Shown here in pieces: positions 11,356 through 21,993 of a stretch of DNA of 64,000 nt. A model generated the notes under the pieces. It was not told where the DNA came from. It did no database searches and worked only from the letters and a program-made list of their open reading frames with translations. The stretch's first letter is position 1. Each line of letters opens with the position of its first letter. Made by a program: the position numbers and the translations under genes. Origin of the DNA: Chrysopilus asiliformis. Its lineage: Eukaryota; Arthropoda; Insecta; Diptera; Rhagionidae. The stretch is from positions 74,911,597 to 74,975,596 of the forward strand of contig OZ035962.1 in assembly GCA_964034945.1 (NCBI GenBank), read 5' to 3'.

Positions 11356-11720
11356 GTAAAATTATGAAGATGTCCGTGCCTCTGTCTGTCGATCTATCGG
11401 CCTGTCCGTTGTACGTATCTTAAATAACTCGAGAACGCGTTGCCCTAGCGTCTTGAAATTTTTTGTAAATAAATTTTACGAAAATCCAAGTTTTTTATCA
11501 ACTTTTGGAAAAATCACGGTAGCTATAACGGGTACCTCCCATACAATTTTTTTTTGAGAAAATACCGCTTTTTAAAAATTCATCAAAGTCTATGCGTTTT
11601 CTAAGTGAATATAACAAAATTTGAAGGATATAAATTTTCCTACATTTTCTGCTTTAACGTTTTTTTTTGGTATCTGTAACGGTTCTCAAGATATTTGAAA
11701 AAAATATTATTTTTACCAGA
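11356..11720 (+). repeat. Family D repeat
   Basis: Key words: TGTCCGTGCCTCTGTCTG, AATAACTCGAGAACGCG, CTAGCGTCTTGAAATTTTTT, TTTTACGAAAATCC, GGTAGCTATAACGGGTACC and CTCCCATACAATTTTTT. The same blocks occur at 32463-32690 and, inverted, at 39135-39330. Confidence 0.75.
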
Positions 11721-11889
11721 TTTTCTCCGAATCTGCAATATGGAAAGTTTTGTGTTGAACACAACTGATATTTGATTAAAAGTTCAATAAATGTTTTAAG
11801 AAGAAACTATTTTTCAACAAATAAGTACCTACTTAAAATTCAATTATTTTTGTTGAAAAGTAAACATTAAAATTTTTCTGGGCATAATA

Positions 11890-12333
11890 GGGCAATTCAC
11901 TCTTGATCGTAGATAGTAAAATCGTAGATTGTACTGTACATCTACGATGGAAAAGTACAACGAAGCGTGAGCAGCGCTTTACTAGAGGTTGTGGGTTTTG
12001 TCGTAAATTTTTGACTCTTTTATTTATTTTCTTTACCTAAATTGTTTAGAGCATTTTTTAACTCTTAATTTATACTAAATCATATAAATACTTTAATTTA
12101 CTTGCTTTTCCAATGCCCATTTTAGAGTTGGCACCAAGTTGACATGTCACAAAACATGCCTTAACCTCACTTTATTAGGAGTACGACAAAAACTACGATT
12201 TTACCATACCTTCGGGTGTGGTAGATTGTAGTTTTCGTCGTAAAAAAATTTGTATGGAGAACTGCCAAAAACCTACGATTTTATTTACGATTCTACGAGT
12301 TTACGATCAACTACGATAAAGAGTGAATAGCCC
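11890..12333. mobile_element. MITE with GGGCWATTCACTC ends
   Basis: TA | GGGCAATTCACTCTTGATCG ... CTACGATAAAGAGTGAATAGCCC | TA, with inverted TCGTAGAT/ATCTACGA words scattered inside (AATCGTAGATTG, ACTACGATTTTACC, CCTACGATTTTATTTACG). 444 bp, non-coding. Duplication read as TA; a TAA reading is possible. Confidence 0.75.
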
Positions 12334-13020
12334 TAATGTGTTTTTGAATATTTTTGTTCTTTATTATTTCTTAAAATTTTTTGTTGAAAAGTGAACAATT
12401 TTGTTTAAAAATTAAACACTTTTTGTTTAAAATTCAACATTTGTTTAATTTTAATTAAAATATTATGCAAAAGATGAATTTTAAACATTTTAGCAGTAAC
12501 TTTTCTACAATTAATAGAAGAAAAGTTACGCAAAAAATAAAGTAAATCTACTATCTTTTCTAAAAAGTTTTTTGAATCGAAAAGCCAGGTAAAACTGTTT
12601 ATTGATCATTAATAATGTTTTTTTTTTGATATTGCATGTATTTATTTATTCCACCTGCATAGTATACAAATAAAAATTCTTTTTAATTTACAAAAATAAA
12701 AATTAATTTTCTTTTTCAATAGAAGGTTACTATGAATGTAAGCTCTTTGGTTTGTGTCGGTTTTTTCCGTTTAGTAGATTCAATATATTCGTAGACCTTG
12801 GTCTTCTGTGCAAGCCAATAGAATGCAGCATTGCATTTAAAATTTATTTGAATGATGTCTGCGTAAAATCATAGACGGAATACTCAAGTGGCTTTTTTTT
12901 GAATGGATTCTGAGTATATAACAATAGTTACAAAAAGTGTGAATTAATTAACATGTGATTCGCTTTATATTCTTTATGAGAATCATATAGGAGTATTAGA
13001 TTTGGTAATTAGTATAAAAT
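12334..13020. other. No gene recognised
   Basis: A+T-rich, with short GTTGAAAAG/AATTTTGTTTAAA-type repeats at its left end that also occur before the MITE at about 11760-11880. No open frame of interest. Confidence 0.5.
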
Positions 13021-13178
13021 TTGTAGCGCATCGAACCAATCTTCGGACACAACAATAAATTACCTCAGGGTGTTTCGTTTGACAAAAGATTTTGATTCCC
13101 ACCTGTTCGTCCGTCCGTCAGTCTGTCGTTCCGTCAGTCCGTGAACACCATAAGTTTCGAAATGATTGAGCTAGAGAC
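13021..13178 (-). repeat. Family B repeat, part 1 (split by hAT)
   Basis: Reads GACACAACAATAAATTACC, AGGGTGTTTCGTTTGACAA, the CGTCCGTCCGTCAGTCTG run and ATGATTGAGCTAGAGAC. It resumes at 14398 with TTCAAATTTTTTATAG after a 1.2 kb hAT insertion. Strand is given relative to the 20905 copy. Confidence 0.8.
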
Positions 13179-13429
13179 TAGGGATGTCAAAATTTTGAAA
13201 AAAATCGGTTTTCGGTTAAACCGGGTTTTAAGACTTCGGTTTAAACCGGGCCGGTTTAACCGGGTCCAAAAAACCGGTTATTAAAACACCGAAAAACCGT
13301 TTTGTTCAAATTGAGTAGGTTAGGTCTTAGACTCAACAAATACACTATATTACAAACAAAAGACAAGAAATGCCATATAATCCATTAAGAGACCATAAAT
13401 GGCACAATATAATATTGTATTTGGTCTTA

Positions 13430-14165
13430 AGGAGCCTCCACACGAAATGAACATTTGTTTTTGTTTTAGCTTTGCCTTTATCAGTCGTGAAAGTTTTTTC
13501 TGTTAAACCTGAATTAGGTCCAGTGCAACTGTGGCACTGTGTTATCACCGTGAAGGTTCATGTTTGTTTCGGGCTCAGGGGAGTGACGAAGCCCTCGTCA
13601 GACAGAGTAGTGTCAACTCCTCCTGCTCTCTATTACAGAAATTGTTTATTGGATGGATCATAGGAACTTACAAGAAGTTTTTTTTTGAAGAAGTTTTGAC
13701 TTCTTGTAAGTTCCTATGATCCATCCAATAAACAATTTCTGTAATAGAGAGCAGGAGGAGTTGACACTACTCTGTCTGACGAGGGCTTCGTCACTCCCCT
13801 GAGCCCGAAACAAACATGAACCTTCACGGTGATAACACAGTGCCACAGTTGCACTGGACCTAATTCAGGTTTAACAGAAAAAACTTTCACGACTGATAAA
13901 GGCAAAGCTAAAACAAAAACAAATGTTCATTTCATTTGAATCACAGTCGAAAACCATTTGCATTGTCAATGCAAAAATCCACAATAGAGCCTCCACACGT
14001 TCAATGTTACTTGACAAGTATTATTGATGAAAATTTTCGTCAAGTAACAATGATGGAAATTGCCTGCAAACGTAACATTGAAGGGCATCCAAACGATCAA
14101 TGTCACTTGAAACATGAGTCATTCAAGTAAAAGTGTCAAGTAACATTGAACGTGTGGAGGCGCCT
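13430..14165. mobile_element. Harbinger-type MITE inside the hAT
   Basis: TTA (13427-13429) | AGGAGCCTCCACACG ... CGTGTGGAGGCGCCT | TTA (14166-14168). A second internal start, GAGCCTCCACACGTTCAATG at about 13985, pairs with CATTGAACGTGTGGAGG at 14142-14160, so a smaller complete MITE (about 13984-14165) is likely fused to a palindromic one (13430-13940). Confidence 0.75.
13445..13934. repeat. Near-perfect palindrome, arms about 235 bp
   Basis: Left arm 13445-13678 and right arm 13699-13934 are reverse complements with a loop of about 20 bp. Both arms give the same 62-63-codon open frames on opposite strands, which shows that at least 190 bp are identical. Transcription through it would give a long hairpin RNA. 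A diverged single-arm relative is at 32693-32812. Confidence 0.9.
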
Positions 14166-14397
14166 TTAGAGTGGCTAAAAAGAAGTGTTTCTAACAAACC
14201 AGTTGCACGAAAATTGGTTTAAAATTATTTTTCCATACAAAAAAGAATGATCGGTTTTTTTAAACGGTTTTTGGCTTTAAAAAAAAACACCGGGTATAAC
14301 CGTGCAAAAAAAAAACACCGAAAAAAGCCGATTAACCGAAGCAAAAACACCGGGTAACCGGTTTAACCGGTTCTTTTTTGACATCCCTACTAGAGAC

Positions 14398-14560
14398 TTC
14401 AAATTTTTTATAGTAGTCTTTATCGTAAAGAGTAAAGTTAAGTTATTGAACGGGAAACCTCGAATCAATTCTTCCCTCATCCCCCATACAAGCGAAACTT
14501 TCTCGAAAACGGCGAGCTTTAATTTCTGGATCATTGAGGAGATCCAAATATAAATCGAAA
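14398..14560 (-). repeat. Family B repeat, part 2
   Basis: Continuation of 13021-13178: TTCAAATTTTTTATAG, TCCCCCATACAAGCG and AAACTTTCTCGAAAACGG. Open frames of 83-85 codons across the hAT junction are accidental. Confidence 0.75.
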
Positions 14561-14732
14561 TATTGGAAATATTGGCTGTAAACTTTTTCTTAAAATGTTA
14601 ATTAAAATTTTCGTTTTTTTGTTTATTTATTCCAGCATTATTCTAGAACATGCCAACCTATTTTTAATAAAATTTTTGGGCGTGGAATATACGCCTGAAA
14701 TTTTGACCTCCAAAATTTATCAATGTGTTTAA

Positions 14733-15016
14733 CCCGTTCGGTACATGTTTTTTTCTATGGGGGTTAAAAATTCTCTCTATACAAATTAATGATATTTAAG
14801 CTATTAGTATTCATTTAAAACAAAAAAAATTAAAAATTTTTATTTTTTACAAATACGTCCACTGTGGTCCAGCTTTTTACTCAAAAAATCAAAATTGGGT
14901 CAAAAATGCACTTAAAGGTGCACTGAATGAGAATAGAGTGTTGAAAATAAATAAATAATAAGTCAATTCAAATTTTTAACTGCGTTGCCGCATATGGCAT
15001 CAAAATACCGAATGGG
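14733..15016. mobile_element. piggyBac-type MITE (TTAA), uninterrupted copy
   Basis: TTAA | CCCGTTCGGTACATG ... CAAAATACCGAATGGG | TTAA. 284 bp. The inverted paralogue at 39368-39962 carries a 305-bp MITE at a TA that is intact here (TTTTTTTCTATGGGGG). Assignment to piggyBac is from the TTAA duplication; no transposase is present. Confidence 0.85.
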
Positions 15017-15189
15017 TTAAATGGCTAGTAACCCATAAAAAAAAATTAAAAGAAATATTTTTAAAAAAAAGCTTTTATTTTAAAAAAATGTACTAAAAAA
15101 TTCACTAAAAAGGAAAAAATAATTTTTTGGGTGCTGTGTATCACAATTGGAGGACATCGGCACGCGACCGGAACCTCTGGCGAGAGACA

Positions 15190-15377
15190 TTGCGGCAGGC
15201 CAAGACCGGAAACCGGTTGTAGTGCCGAAAGAGAGAGAGAGAGAGAATCACAAATAAAAGCGAGATAAATATTTGTTTTATTTTTATTTATTTTTATGAT
15301 TTATCTCGCTTTTATTTGTGATTCTCTCTCTCTCTCTTTCGGCGCTACAACCGGTTTCCGGTCTTGGCCTGCCGCAA
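15190..15377. repeat. 81-bp-arm palindrome with GA/TC tracts
   Basis: Left arm 15190-15270 (TTGCGGCAGGCCAAGACC, then a GAGAGA tract, AATAAAAGCGAGATAAAT) and right arm 15296-15377 are reverse complements, differing by one base and one GA unit. The weak palindrome at 30232-30284 shares AGCGAGATAAAT / ATCTCGCTTTTATTT and likewise precedes a family C copy. Confidence 0.85.
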
Positions 15378-15509
15378 TTTTAGTCATTTTTTTTATTATT
15401 TCCTTTAATTACCTTAATTATTTATTTGTCAAGCGTACTTGTTCAGGTAAATCCGAATGTGAAATTAAAGTAGGGCAATAAATTTAATTAGCGTGCACTG
15501 GAATTAAGT

Positions 15510-16070
15510 TTTCTGTCTTAAAGGACCTTCCGTTATCCTGACAGACTTTTTGATGCCAGAATCTGATTCAACTATCCCAAAAACCTCCAGATAAGATTCT
15601 TGCCAGAAAATTTGAGGAAAAGCATGATCACGTTATCCTTACAGGACTTTCCGTTATCCTTACAGACTTGTTAACATCAGAATCGGATTCAGCGATCCCA
15701 AAAACCCCCAGGTGAGATTTTTTTCCAGAAAATTTGAGGAAAAGGGTAATCACGTTATCCTTACAGTACCTTCCGTTATCCTTACAGACTTTTTAACGAC
15801 ATAATCGGATTAAGCAATCCCAAAAACCCCCAGGTGAGATTTTTTTCCGGAAAATTTGAGGAAAAGGATAATCACGTTATCCTTACAGGACCTTCCGTTA
15901 TCATTACAAGGACGAAGTAGTGAAAATATTGTATTGTCATCGGACTTACGTCTGCGTGCAAAATTTCAAGTGAATCGGATGAGTGGAAGTGGGTCAAAAT
16001 TTGATTGCAAGATTTGACCCCGACAGACAGACAAACAGACGAACAAGATAGTGAGCTAAATAAAAGCTTT
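15510..16070 (+). repeat. Family C repeat, three internal tandem units
   Basis: Three consecutive units of about 122 bp (about 15520-15642, 15643-15764, 15765-15886) beginning GGACYTTCCGTTATCC and containing CAGAATCGGATTCAGC and CCCCCAGGTGAGATTTTT, then the common 3' part with GATTTGACCCCGACAGACA and AAGCTTTTAAAA. Confidence 0.85.
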
Positions 16071-17347
16071 TAAAATGTCCCACAAGTGCAACGAAAATTG
16101 TATTCACACCGCATTTAAGCTGTCTTTTAGTATCTTTTAGACTGAAAGATAGGCTAATTCTGGTCGAACCATTCCGTTGACAAATTATAAAATTTAAAGC
16201 TTCATGATCATACTGGGATATTTTTGTTTTTCTTGAAACCATTTCAATTCAAGTGCCTATTGGATTGCTTGCGGTAAACAATTAAATACAATGAAATTAA
16301 TCTTAATTGAAACAATGAGAAACTGGACATTTTTTTGGTCGGAAACATCAAGTTTCGATCCTGAGAATCTAATGTCTGGATCATCATCAGAGCGACAACA
16401 TTCAATCCCAGTCACTGACTTTACCGCGAACGGTTCAACCGATTTGGACGCAGTTTGCTGTACTGTATTGAGCCTTTCCGCAAGAAGCTTTATTATTAAA
16501 GAATTAATTCCATATCATCCTATTTTAATGAGCTTTTTTAATAAAGATTTAATGCGTTCAGAGTTTTAATATTCTCGTTCATAACTTATGACGATCTATC
16601 ACAGATAGTTAATGTAAAAAATTCGATTAAGAATCCCCTTTAATACCGAACCCAGCAATTTTCAATTATCGTAAACTGGCTTTGAAATGAGGATTCATTC
16701 AATTTATTTTGAAGCGATACCATTTTTTGTTTTTTCAAATTCGAGATTCACTGGATTTCCATTTGAATGTTATTGACTTACAAATCAGAAAGATTGCACA
16801 AAAGATTGACAAATCCAATTAATCGATGAATTATGCGGAACACACCTAAAATTTTGTTTTTAGTTTCATTTTTTTTATAATTAAATTTTCATAAGAAGAC
16901 GAAAAATTCGTATGTTCAATAAGTGGTGGCTGATTTTATTGAGTTGAAAACACAACACAGATCGAATTATCTTGCATAAATCGAATTCTGGGTGTTGGCA
17001 GATATTTCATTTTATTTTTCAAAAAAAAAAATGCGAAGAAAAAATCCTCCCGCATCATGTAGGCACAAATATCTTCAAGCTGGAAAAATTTATATCAACT
17101 TTTAAGGCGAATGATCGGGCCAAGAAATGATTTTTGACGAAGATGCGTCGCACCTTTTGGATATGGATATTCGCAAATCGGCCTCGTTGGAATGCTCACA
17201 TGCTGTGAGGTGGCTGGCTTTTTATTTAAATTCAGAAGAAACAAAATATTTTCATTTCACCATTTACGTAAGCGGTTGCATTACGGTACCTACTGATGAT
17301 TAAGATTTCGATGGACTATTAATTTATTAATTATAAGTAGGGCCTCC
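16071..17347. other. No gene recognised
   Basis: A+T-rich. The open frames at 15994-16242 (minus) and 16291-16569 (plus) resemble nothing known to me and lack splice or promoter context. Confidence 0.5.
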
Positions 17348-17373
17348 AAAAATTGTTAAAAAATATATCTAAA

Positions 17374-17941
17374 CATAACAAAAGCTATAATTGCCAATCT
17401 GGCAATCATTGGAGACCCGTATGGTGATATTCGTATCAAAATTCGAACAGTTATACCAAAATTCCACTTTGAAGTCAAACTTTCCAATAAGATTTTTTAA
17501 AATTTATTCCAATCGGATTTTCATGTATGGGAGTTTTATGTAGAATCATATCCTAAATAACTTTTGTTCTTGGACTTTTTTGATAAGATGCACCGTTTTT
17601 GAGATATTCACAAAAAACGATTTCGTTCGTATGGGGGGTACCCCCCCTAATGGTCCATTTTTGCCCATTAACGAACTTAGCCTCGCATTTTACGAAAAAC
17701 GGATCTGTGCAAACTTTCAAGTCTCTAGCTCAATCCGTGCGCCCGCAATCCGCGCCACAGACAGACGGACGGACGGACAGACGGACAGACGGACGGACAG
17801 ACGGACGGACATGCAGAAATTAAATATTTTTATCATTCTAAACACACTGGTGTAATTCATTTTTTTGTGCGATGACGGGATCTTGGCGTTACAAACGGTA
17901 AGGCAAAGTTAATATACCCTTTGGTTTCACCATACGGGTAT
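17374..17941 (-). repeat. Family A repeat, full-length copy
   Basis: Minus-strand copy: TATACCCGTATGGTGAAACC at the 17942 end, CATGTCCGTCC and the CCGT/CTGT microsatellite, GCGCACGGATTGAGCTAGAG, ACTTGAAAGTTTG, GGTACCCCCCATACG, CACCATACGGGTCTCC, ATTGCCAGATTGGCAAT and TTTTGTTATG. A perfect 26-bp direct repeat (17348-17373 = 17942-17967, containing TTGTTAAAAAATATATC) flanks it. The 91- and 74-codon frames with TDGRTDRRTD are microsatellite translations, not genes. Confidence 0.85.
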
Positions 17942-17967
17942 AAAAATTGTTAAAAAATATATCTAAA

Positions 17968-18414
17968 AATTGTTAAAAAATATTGCAAAACATTATTTGA
18001 GAAAAAAATATTTACTCGTTTTGATACAAAGCAGGTGAGAAAATATGCAACACAAATGTGGAGGCGTCATAGCATTAGTGCGCAAAATGTAAGCATAGAT
18101 GGATCTTTTTTACGGGTGTGTAAATACACTGCAGTGCAATGAAAACACCAAAATTGTGGAGTATTGACTAATTTTTATTTGACAATGAAAATATAATTAA
18201 GGTCCTCAGGTTATGGTAAAATATTCTTTGGAGGTTTTTTTGTACGCAACATTTTCTTTTTTTTGTACGCAAAATGCTTTCTGAACATAATATTTGTATG
18301 AAAGTTTCTGAAATCGGGAAAAATTTTTGTTGTTTTTATAATCAAAACTTGTTATTTTCATTCAAAACGATCAAAACCCAATTGACCAATGTTGGAATTT
18401 TTGTACCGTGTCCA
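17968..18414. other. Nothing recognised
   Basis: A+T-rich spacer between a family A copy and a hAT element. The 65-codon frame at 18274 runs into the hAT end and is accidental. Confidence 0.5.
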
Positions 18415-18422
18415 AATGTACC

Positions 18423-19208
18423 TAGGGATGCCAACGATACCTCGATGTTTGCAAAACATATCGAGTTTTAACCTCGATGTTGAACAGGCCGATATATCGA
18501 GGTATCGATGTTGTTATCCACGATGTTAGAACATTACTCTTCATAAAATTAGTAGAGAAACTAATTTTAGGACTAGAGGAACTAGTTTTTAGATAGATAT
18601 AGCCACTCTACTTAAAGATTTGTTTAAATTTTCTTTGGTATCAATTTTCGGTTTCATCTTTCTACAAGATTTCGCAAAAAATACCAGAGCTAGCCATGAA
18701 ATTTTACGGAGAAGTTTGGTCCTGATGTGGAAATCAGTTAACCGGAAGTAACCAAAACGGCGGCTTTTTAAAAACTACGATTTCGTTTTTTGCGATTTAT
18801 TCCGAAACTAACCATTTTCCAGTTGCCTTATGTATTACAAAACTTGGATGCAATACAATTTGCTACATTTATGTCTTTTACTAGAACTCTGTATGTTAAG
18901 CCGTTATGAAGATATGCTGGTATTTCAAAAAAAATCGTTTTTTGCGAATATCTCGAAAACTAACGGATTTTTGGTGGGTCAACGTATAAGAAGAATTAAA
19001 ACCGTGTTTATTCTACCTGGGTGCACTCCATCCACAACAGAGCATGCGCCAGGTGGCTAAATTATTTATTAAATTGAACTTTTTCAAAACATCGGAAAAA
19101 CATCGAGGTCTCGATGTTTTCAGGACGATGTTTTTTGACATCGATGTCGCCTTAAAAAAACATCGATTTTCGATATATCGAGGTTTTATGAACGATGTTG
19201 TATCCCTA
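18423..19208. mobile_element. hAT element with ATCGAT-rich ends
   Basis: TAGGGATGCCAACGATACC ... ATGAACGATGTTGTATCCCTA, flanked by AATGTACC (18415-18422) and AATGTTCC (19209-19216), an 8-bp duplication with one mismatch. Subterminal zones are packed with CGATGTT, TATCGAGG and ATCGAT words. The interior includes GAGCTAGCCATGAAATTTT and GCGAATATCTCGAAAACT, the module seen in families A-D. No transposase frame. Confidence 0.85.
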
Positions 19209-19440
19209 AATGTTCCTTTATAAAGTATGGTACAAAAAAAGGACCATTTTCACAGGGCAAACTCTTGAATTTCCAGTCAAAACTACATAACTTGTACCAA
19301 AAATCGCACTTCCGGTACTTGGTACAGATGCTTGGAAATTCAAATGGGTTTCCAACCAATTTGGTCAATTGGGAAATTGTTAAAAATTGTGATCTAACAA
19401 TTTTCTTGAGATTTGCAGGCCCTATCTATAAATCTCAGAA
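19209..19440 (+). repeat. Family E repeat
   Basis: Blocks AATTTCCAGTCAAAA, CTTGTACCAAAAATCG, GGTTTCCAACCAATTTGG and TCAATTGGGAAATTG recur in reverse order and orientation at 41590-41830 (for example CCAATTTGATCAATTGGGAG on the minus strand there). Confidence 0.7.
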
Positions 19441-20425
19441 AAGCACGCCTTAATTTTAAAACTATCAAAATTGTCCTATTATTTAAAAATGTTTTCAATT
19501 CAATTTAAAAATAAGGAAGGATTCTTGCTAAATTTTGACTTACTACCTCAATTAGGTATCGAGATTTCGAGTGGTTTTGTGCATGAAATTTCAATATGAT
19601 GCTCAAATTTTTATCGTATGAAGATTTATGTAAGACTGGTATCATTTTATTGTTAGGTGAATTAGACTTTAAACGGACCCCTGAAAGTTGAATCCTAACA
19701 AGGAAGAGCTTTAAATCAAAATTTTCAATTTGAAAATTTTAATCAAAATATTTTGTTTAGAATTTAAAACCATTACAAACGTGATACCTGAAGTAAAGTT
19801 TATTTAGCTTATTTGACTATACATTTTTTACAGTCGACTAGATTCATAGAGAAGAAGTCGAACCAAAAAGGTCAAACACTTATGCAAATCGTTGTTAAGT
19901 CTACAAAGGCCAGTTGGATGTTTAAAGAAATTATCTAATGGCATTTAATCTTGGCATAAAGTAACCAATTGAAGCCACATTTTCGAATTACCATTAGAAA
20001 GGCATATTGAAGGTGGGTAGTGGAGGATCATAGGTGTTTTATATGTTATATCATGGAATAAGAAACAAATGAATGAATAGAGAATGTATGACGAAGGGCA
20101 TGCACCTTATATGAAAAGTTCATCGATTCCTGAACGTGAGAGTCATATCCAATAGGAAAATATGCTGATATAGTCATGAAGAAAAGGTAATCTATCCATC
20201 CATAGCTATTATACATATTGACGAAACGAGATTTATCTATCCATGAATTTATTTTCTTCAATATAATATAAAGAAATCCTGTCTGGGTTATACAAATATA
20301 TCTACCCTGACATCCAGCATCACAAAACAGGAATCAGAGAATGAGATCGATTTCGTATAAGAAATAAAATGAAATTCCTTCAGGCGAAATCCTCCATAGA
20401 CTCGTATAGATAAATCAAAAATAAA
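19441..20425. other. No gene recognised
   Basis: No repeat or gene identified. 71-codon minus-strand frame at 20046-20261 without support. Confidence 0.5.
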
Positions 20426-20530
20426 ACGGATGTCACTCATATAGTCCGATGTCGGTTCCTGGGGTTGCTTTTGGTGATGCTCACGATGATGTTTCATAGT
20501 CAACGAATACTTGCGATAATCTGCATGATT
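20426..20530 (-). CDS. Possible exon of unknown gene
   Basis: On the minus strand this is open after a TAG at 20531 and reads HADYRKYSLTMKHHREHHQK, followed by QPQEPTSDYMSDIR, a hydrophilic H/Q/E-rich stretch with higher G+C than its flanks. A possible acceptor TTTAATAG lies directly upstream; a possible donor (ATGA|GTGACA) is weak. The frame stays open to 20288, but there it turns A/T-rich. No family recognised. It could equally be a chance open stretch. Confidence 0.2.
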
Positions 20531-20904
20531 CTATTAAATTCCAAACTCAATCATGTTGTGATTTATTTGGAATTAGAGGGCATTCATGTATAACCTCACA
20601 GGATATCGTCGTGTTGCCGATGATATGCATAGGAATGGAAGATCGGATTCACTTCCTTTTATTTCGCATGATTTGCATGCAAAAGAGGTGGAGATGATGT
20701 GCCTTGGATACACCATATGAGAGAGTTAATATGTTTGCTTCATAGAATATTCATTTGGAAATCGAGACAGCATTGGGGTTGAATATTCATACGAAATCTA
20801 TTCGAATGTAGCAAAAACAGTTTTCTTTTCGCAAAAAACTTCAAACAGCGAAATTGAGGCATAAGAAATAAAGTTATGTAAAACATTTATTCCTAAATAC
20901 AAAC
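20531..20904. other. No gene recognised
   Basis: Unique-looking sequence rich in CAT/ATG words; no repeat partner in the window and no convincing frame. Confidence 0.4.
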
Positions 20905-21385
20905 ATAAGAAAAGCTACAATTGACAGGGGCCAATCGTCGCATATTCTATATGATAACAGACAAAATGTTTTTGTATTTAAAAAATCCGTTTGTATAGGA
21001 GAGGGGAAAGGAGTGGTCTGATTGGAATTTGATGTATGGAACAGTTATGTAAAATCTTATTCTAAATACATTTCGTCTTTATAAATTTATCGATACTGTG
21101 CACTGTTTTCGAAGAAATAGAGAAAAACTATCCACTTTATATTGAGGAAGGGGAATCAGTGATCCGATTGGGTTTTGCTGTACGGATGAGTTATTCTTAA
21201 CACATTTTACCTTAATAAATGTTTCAATATGACTCACCGTTTTCGAGAAAATAGCAAAAAACTGTTTCGTTTCTATGGGGGAGGAGAGAATGGTCCAATT
21301 TCGTCCGTTCAAGAATTTAGCCTAACTATTTACGAAAAAAGTAACTGCACAAAATTTCAAGTCTCTAGCTAAATCTTTTCCAAAG
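20905..21385 (+). repeat. Family B repeat
   Basis: ACATAAGAAAAGCTACAATT, TATAGGAGAGGGGAAAGG, TGATGTATGGAACAGTTATG, CTGTTTTCGAAGAAATAG and CACAAAATTTCAAGTCTCTA. Shares its outer end with family A (CAATTRTAGCTTTTSTTATG when inverted). Other copies: 24338-24960, 13021-14560 (split) and 49370-50600 (split). Confidence 0.8.
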
Positions 21386-21597
21386 TTAAGGTGCCGGTCC
21401 ACATGAGAGTAAATACGCGAGTAACTCTCAAAAATTCTCGAGAGTTACTCGCAGGAGGTTGTCCATATGAGAGTTAATTTCGGCGATTTTTCTATCGCGA
21501 GCTCTCGGCGAGTTTCTAGCGGAAAGCAGTTTCTCGAGAACTCTCCTCTCCGGTCTATTTGAGAGTGATGCACGACTGAAAGTGGAAAGTAATCGAA

Positions 21598-21882
21598 ATG
21601 TCATCGCACTACAGGAAGGTTGCAGCAGCTGTAATTATCCTAATTAATAATAAGAGACAAACAAAATCAGCCGAAAAAAAGTGCTGGGTTAAGTCCTGGA
21701 TTCAAAGGAGAAATCTTTTGGGTACCGGGAAAAATCTAATAAGAGAATTGCAAATTGAAGACGCGCAACAATTTAGAAATTTCTGTAGGGTAACAAGTTC
21801 GGAAATGGAGTTTTTAATTAAAATTATCGGACCGGTTGTCGTCAAGAAAAAAACTACCAAAATGAGAGAAGCAATATCTTGA
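21598..21882 (+). pseudogene. Harbinger transposase N-terminal fragment
   Basis: 94 codons, ATG to TGA. The middle reads CWVKSWIQRRNLLGTGKNLI, RELQIEDAQQFRNFCRVTSS and EMEFLIKIIGPVVVKKKTTK, ending MREAIS. In PIF/Harbinger transposases (HARBI1-like nucleases) this region, with a WVRPW-like start, an R-x-x-FRN-x-x-RM core and a ...GP-x-I-x-K-x-x-T-x-MREAI run, precedes the catalytic DDE domain. Everything after MREAIS is missing here; a stop follows at once and the sequence returns to terminal-arm words. The product would have no nuclease activity. The first 25 residues are not recognisable. It lies between the arms of its own element, so this is a deletion derivative rather than a domesticated gene, though the intact frame deserves a check. 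Confidence 0.8.
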
Positions 21883-21993
21883 TTTTTTTGACATCTTGCT
21901 TTGGCGAGTTCTCGAGAGCTAGAGAGCCGTGTCCATTTGCGAGTAGCTGCTATCGAGAAATCTCGAGAGCCGTGTCCATATTCGGTGGTTTTC

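Larger units (their letters stand above)
13179..14389. mobile_element. hAT element (non-autonomous, composite)
   Basis: TAGGGATGTCAAAA ... TTTTGACATCCCTA, a perfect 14-bp inverted terminus, flanked by the 8-bp duplication CTAGAGAC (13171-13178, 14390-14397). Subterminal stretches at 13205-13300 and 14250-14372 are dense in AACCGGTTT / AACCGGGT words. The centre is occupied by a nested MITE and a long palindrome. No hAT transposase frame. Confidence 0.9.

Noticed and set aside
13472..13905. Paired 62-63-codon frames on both strands
   Set aside because: Identical because they lie in the two arms of a palindrome; no sign of protein function.
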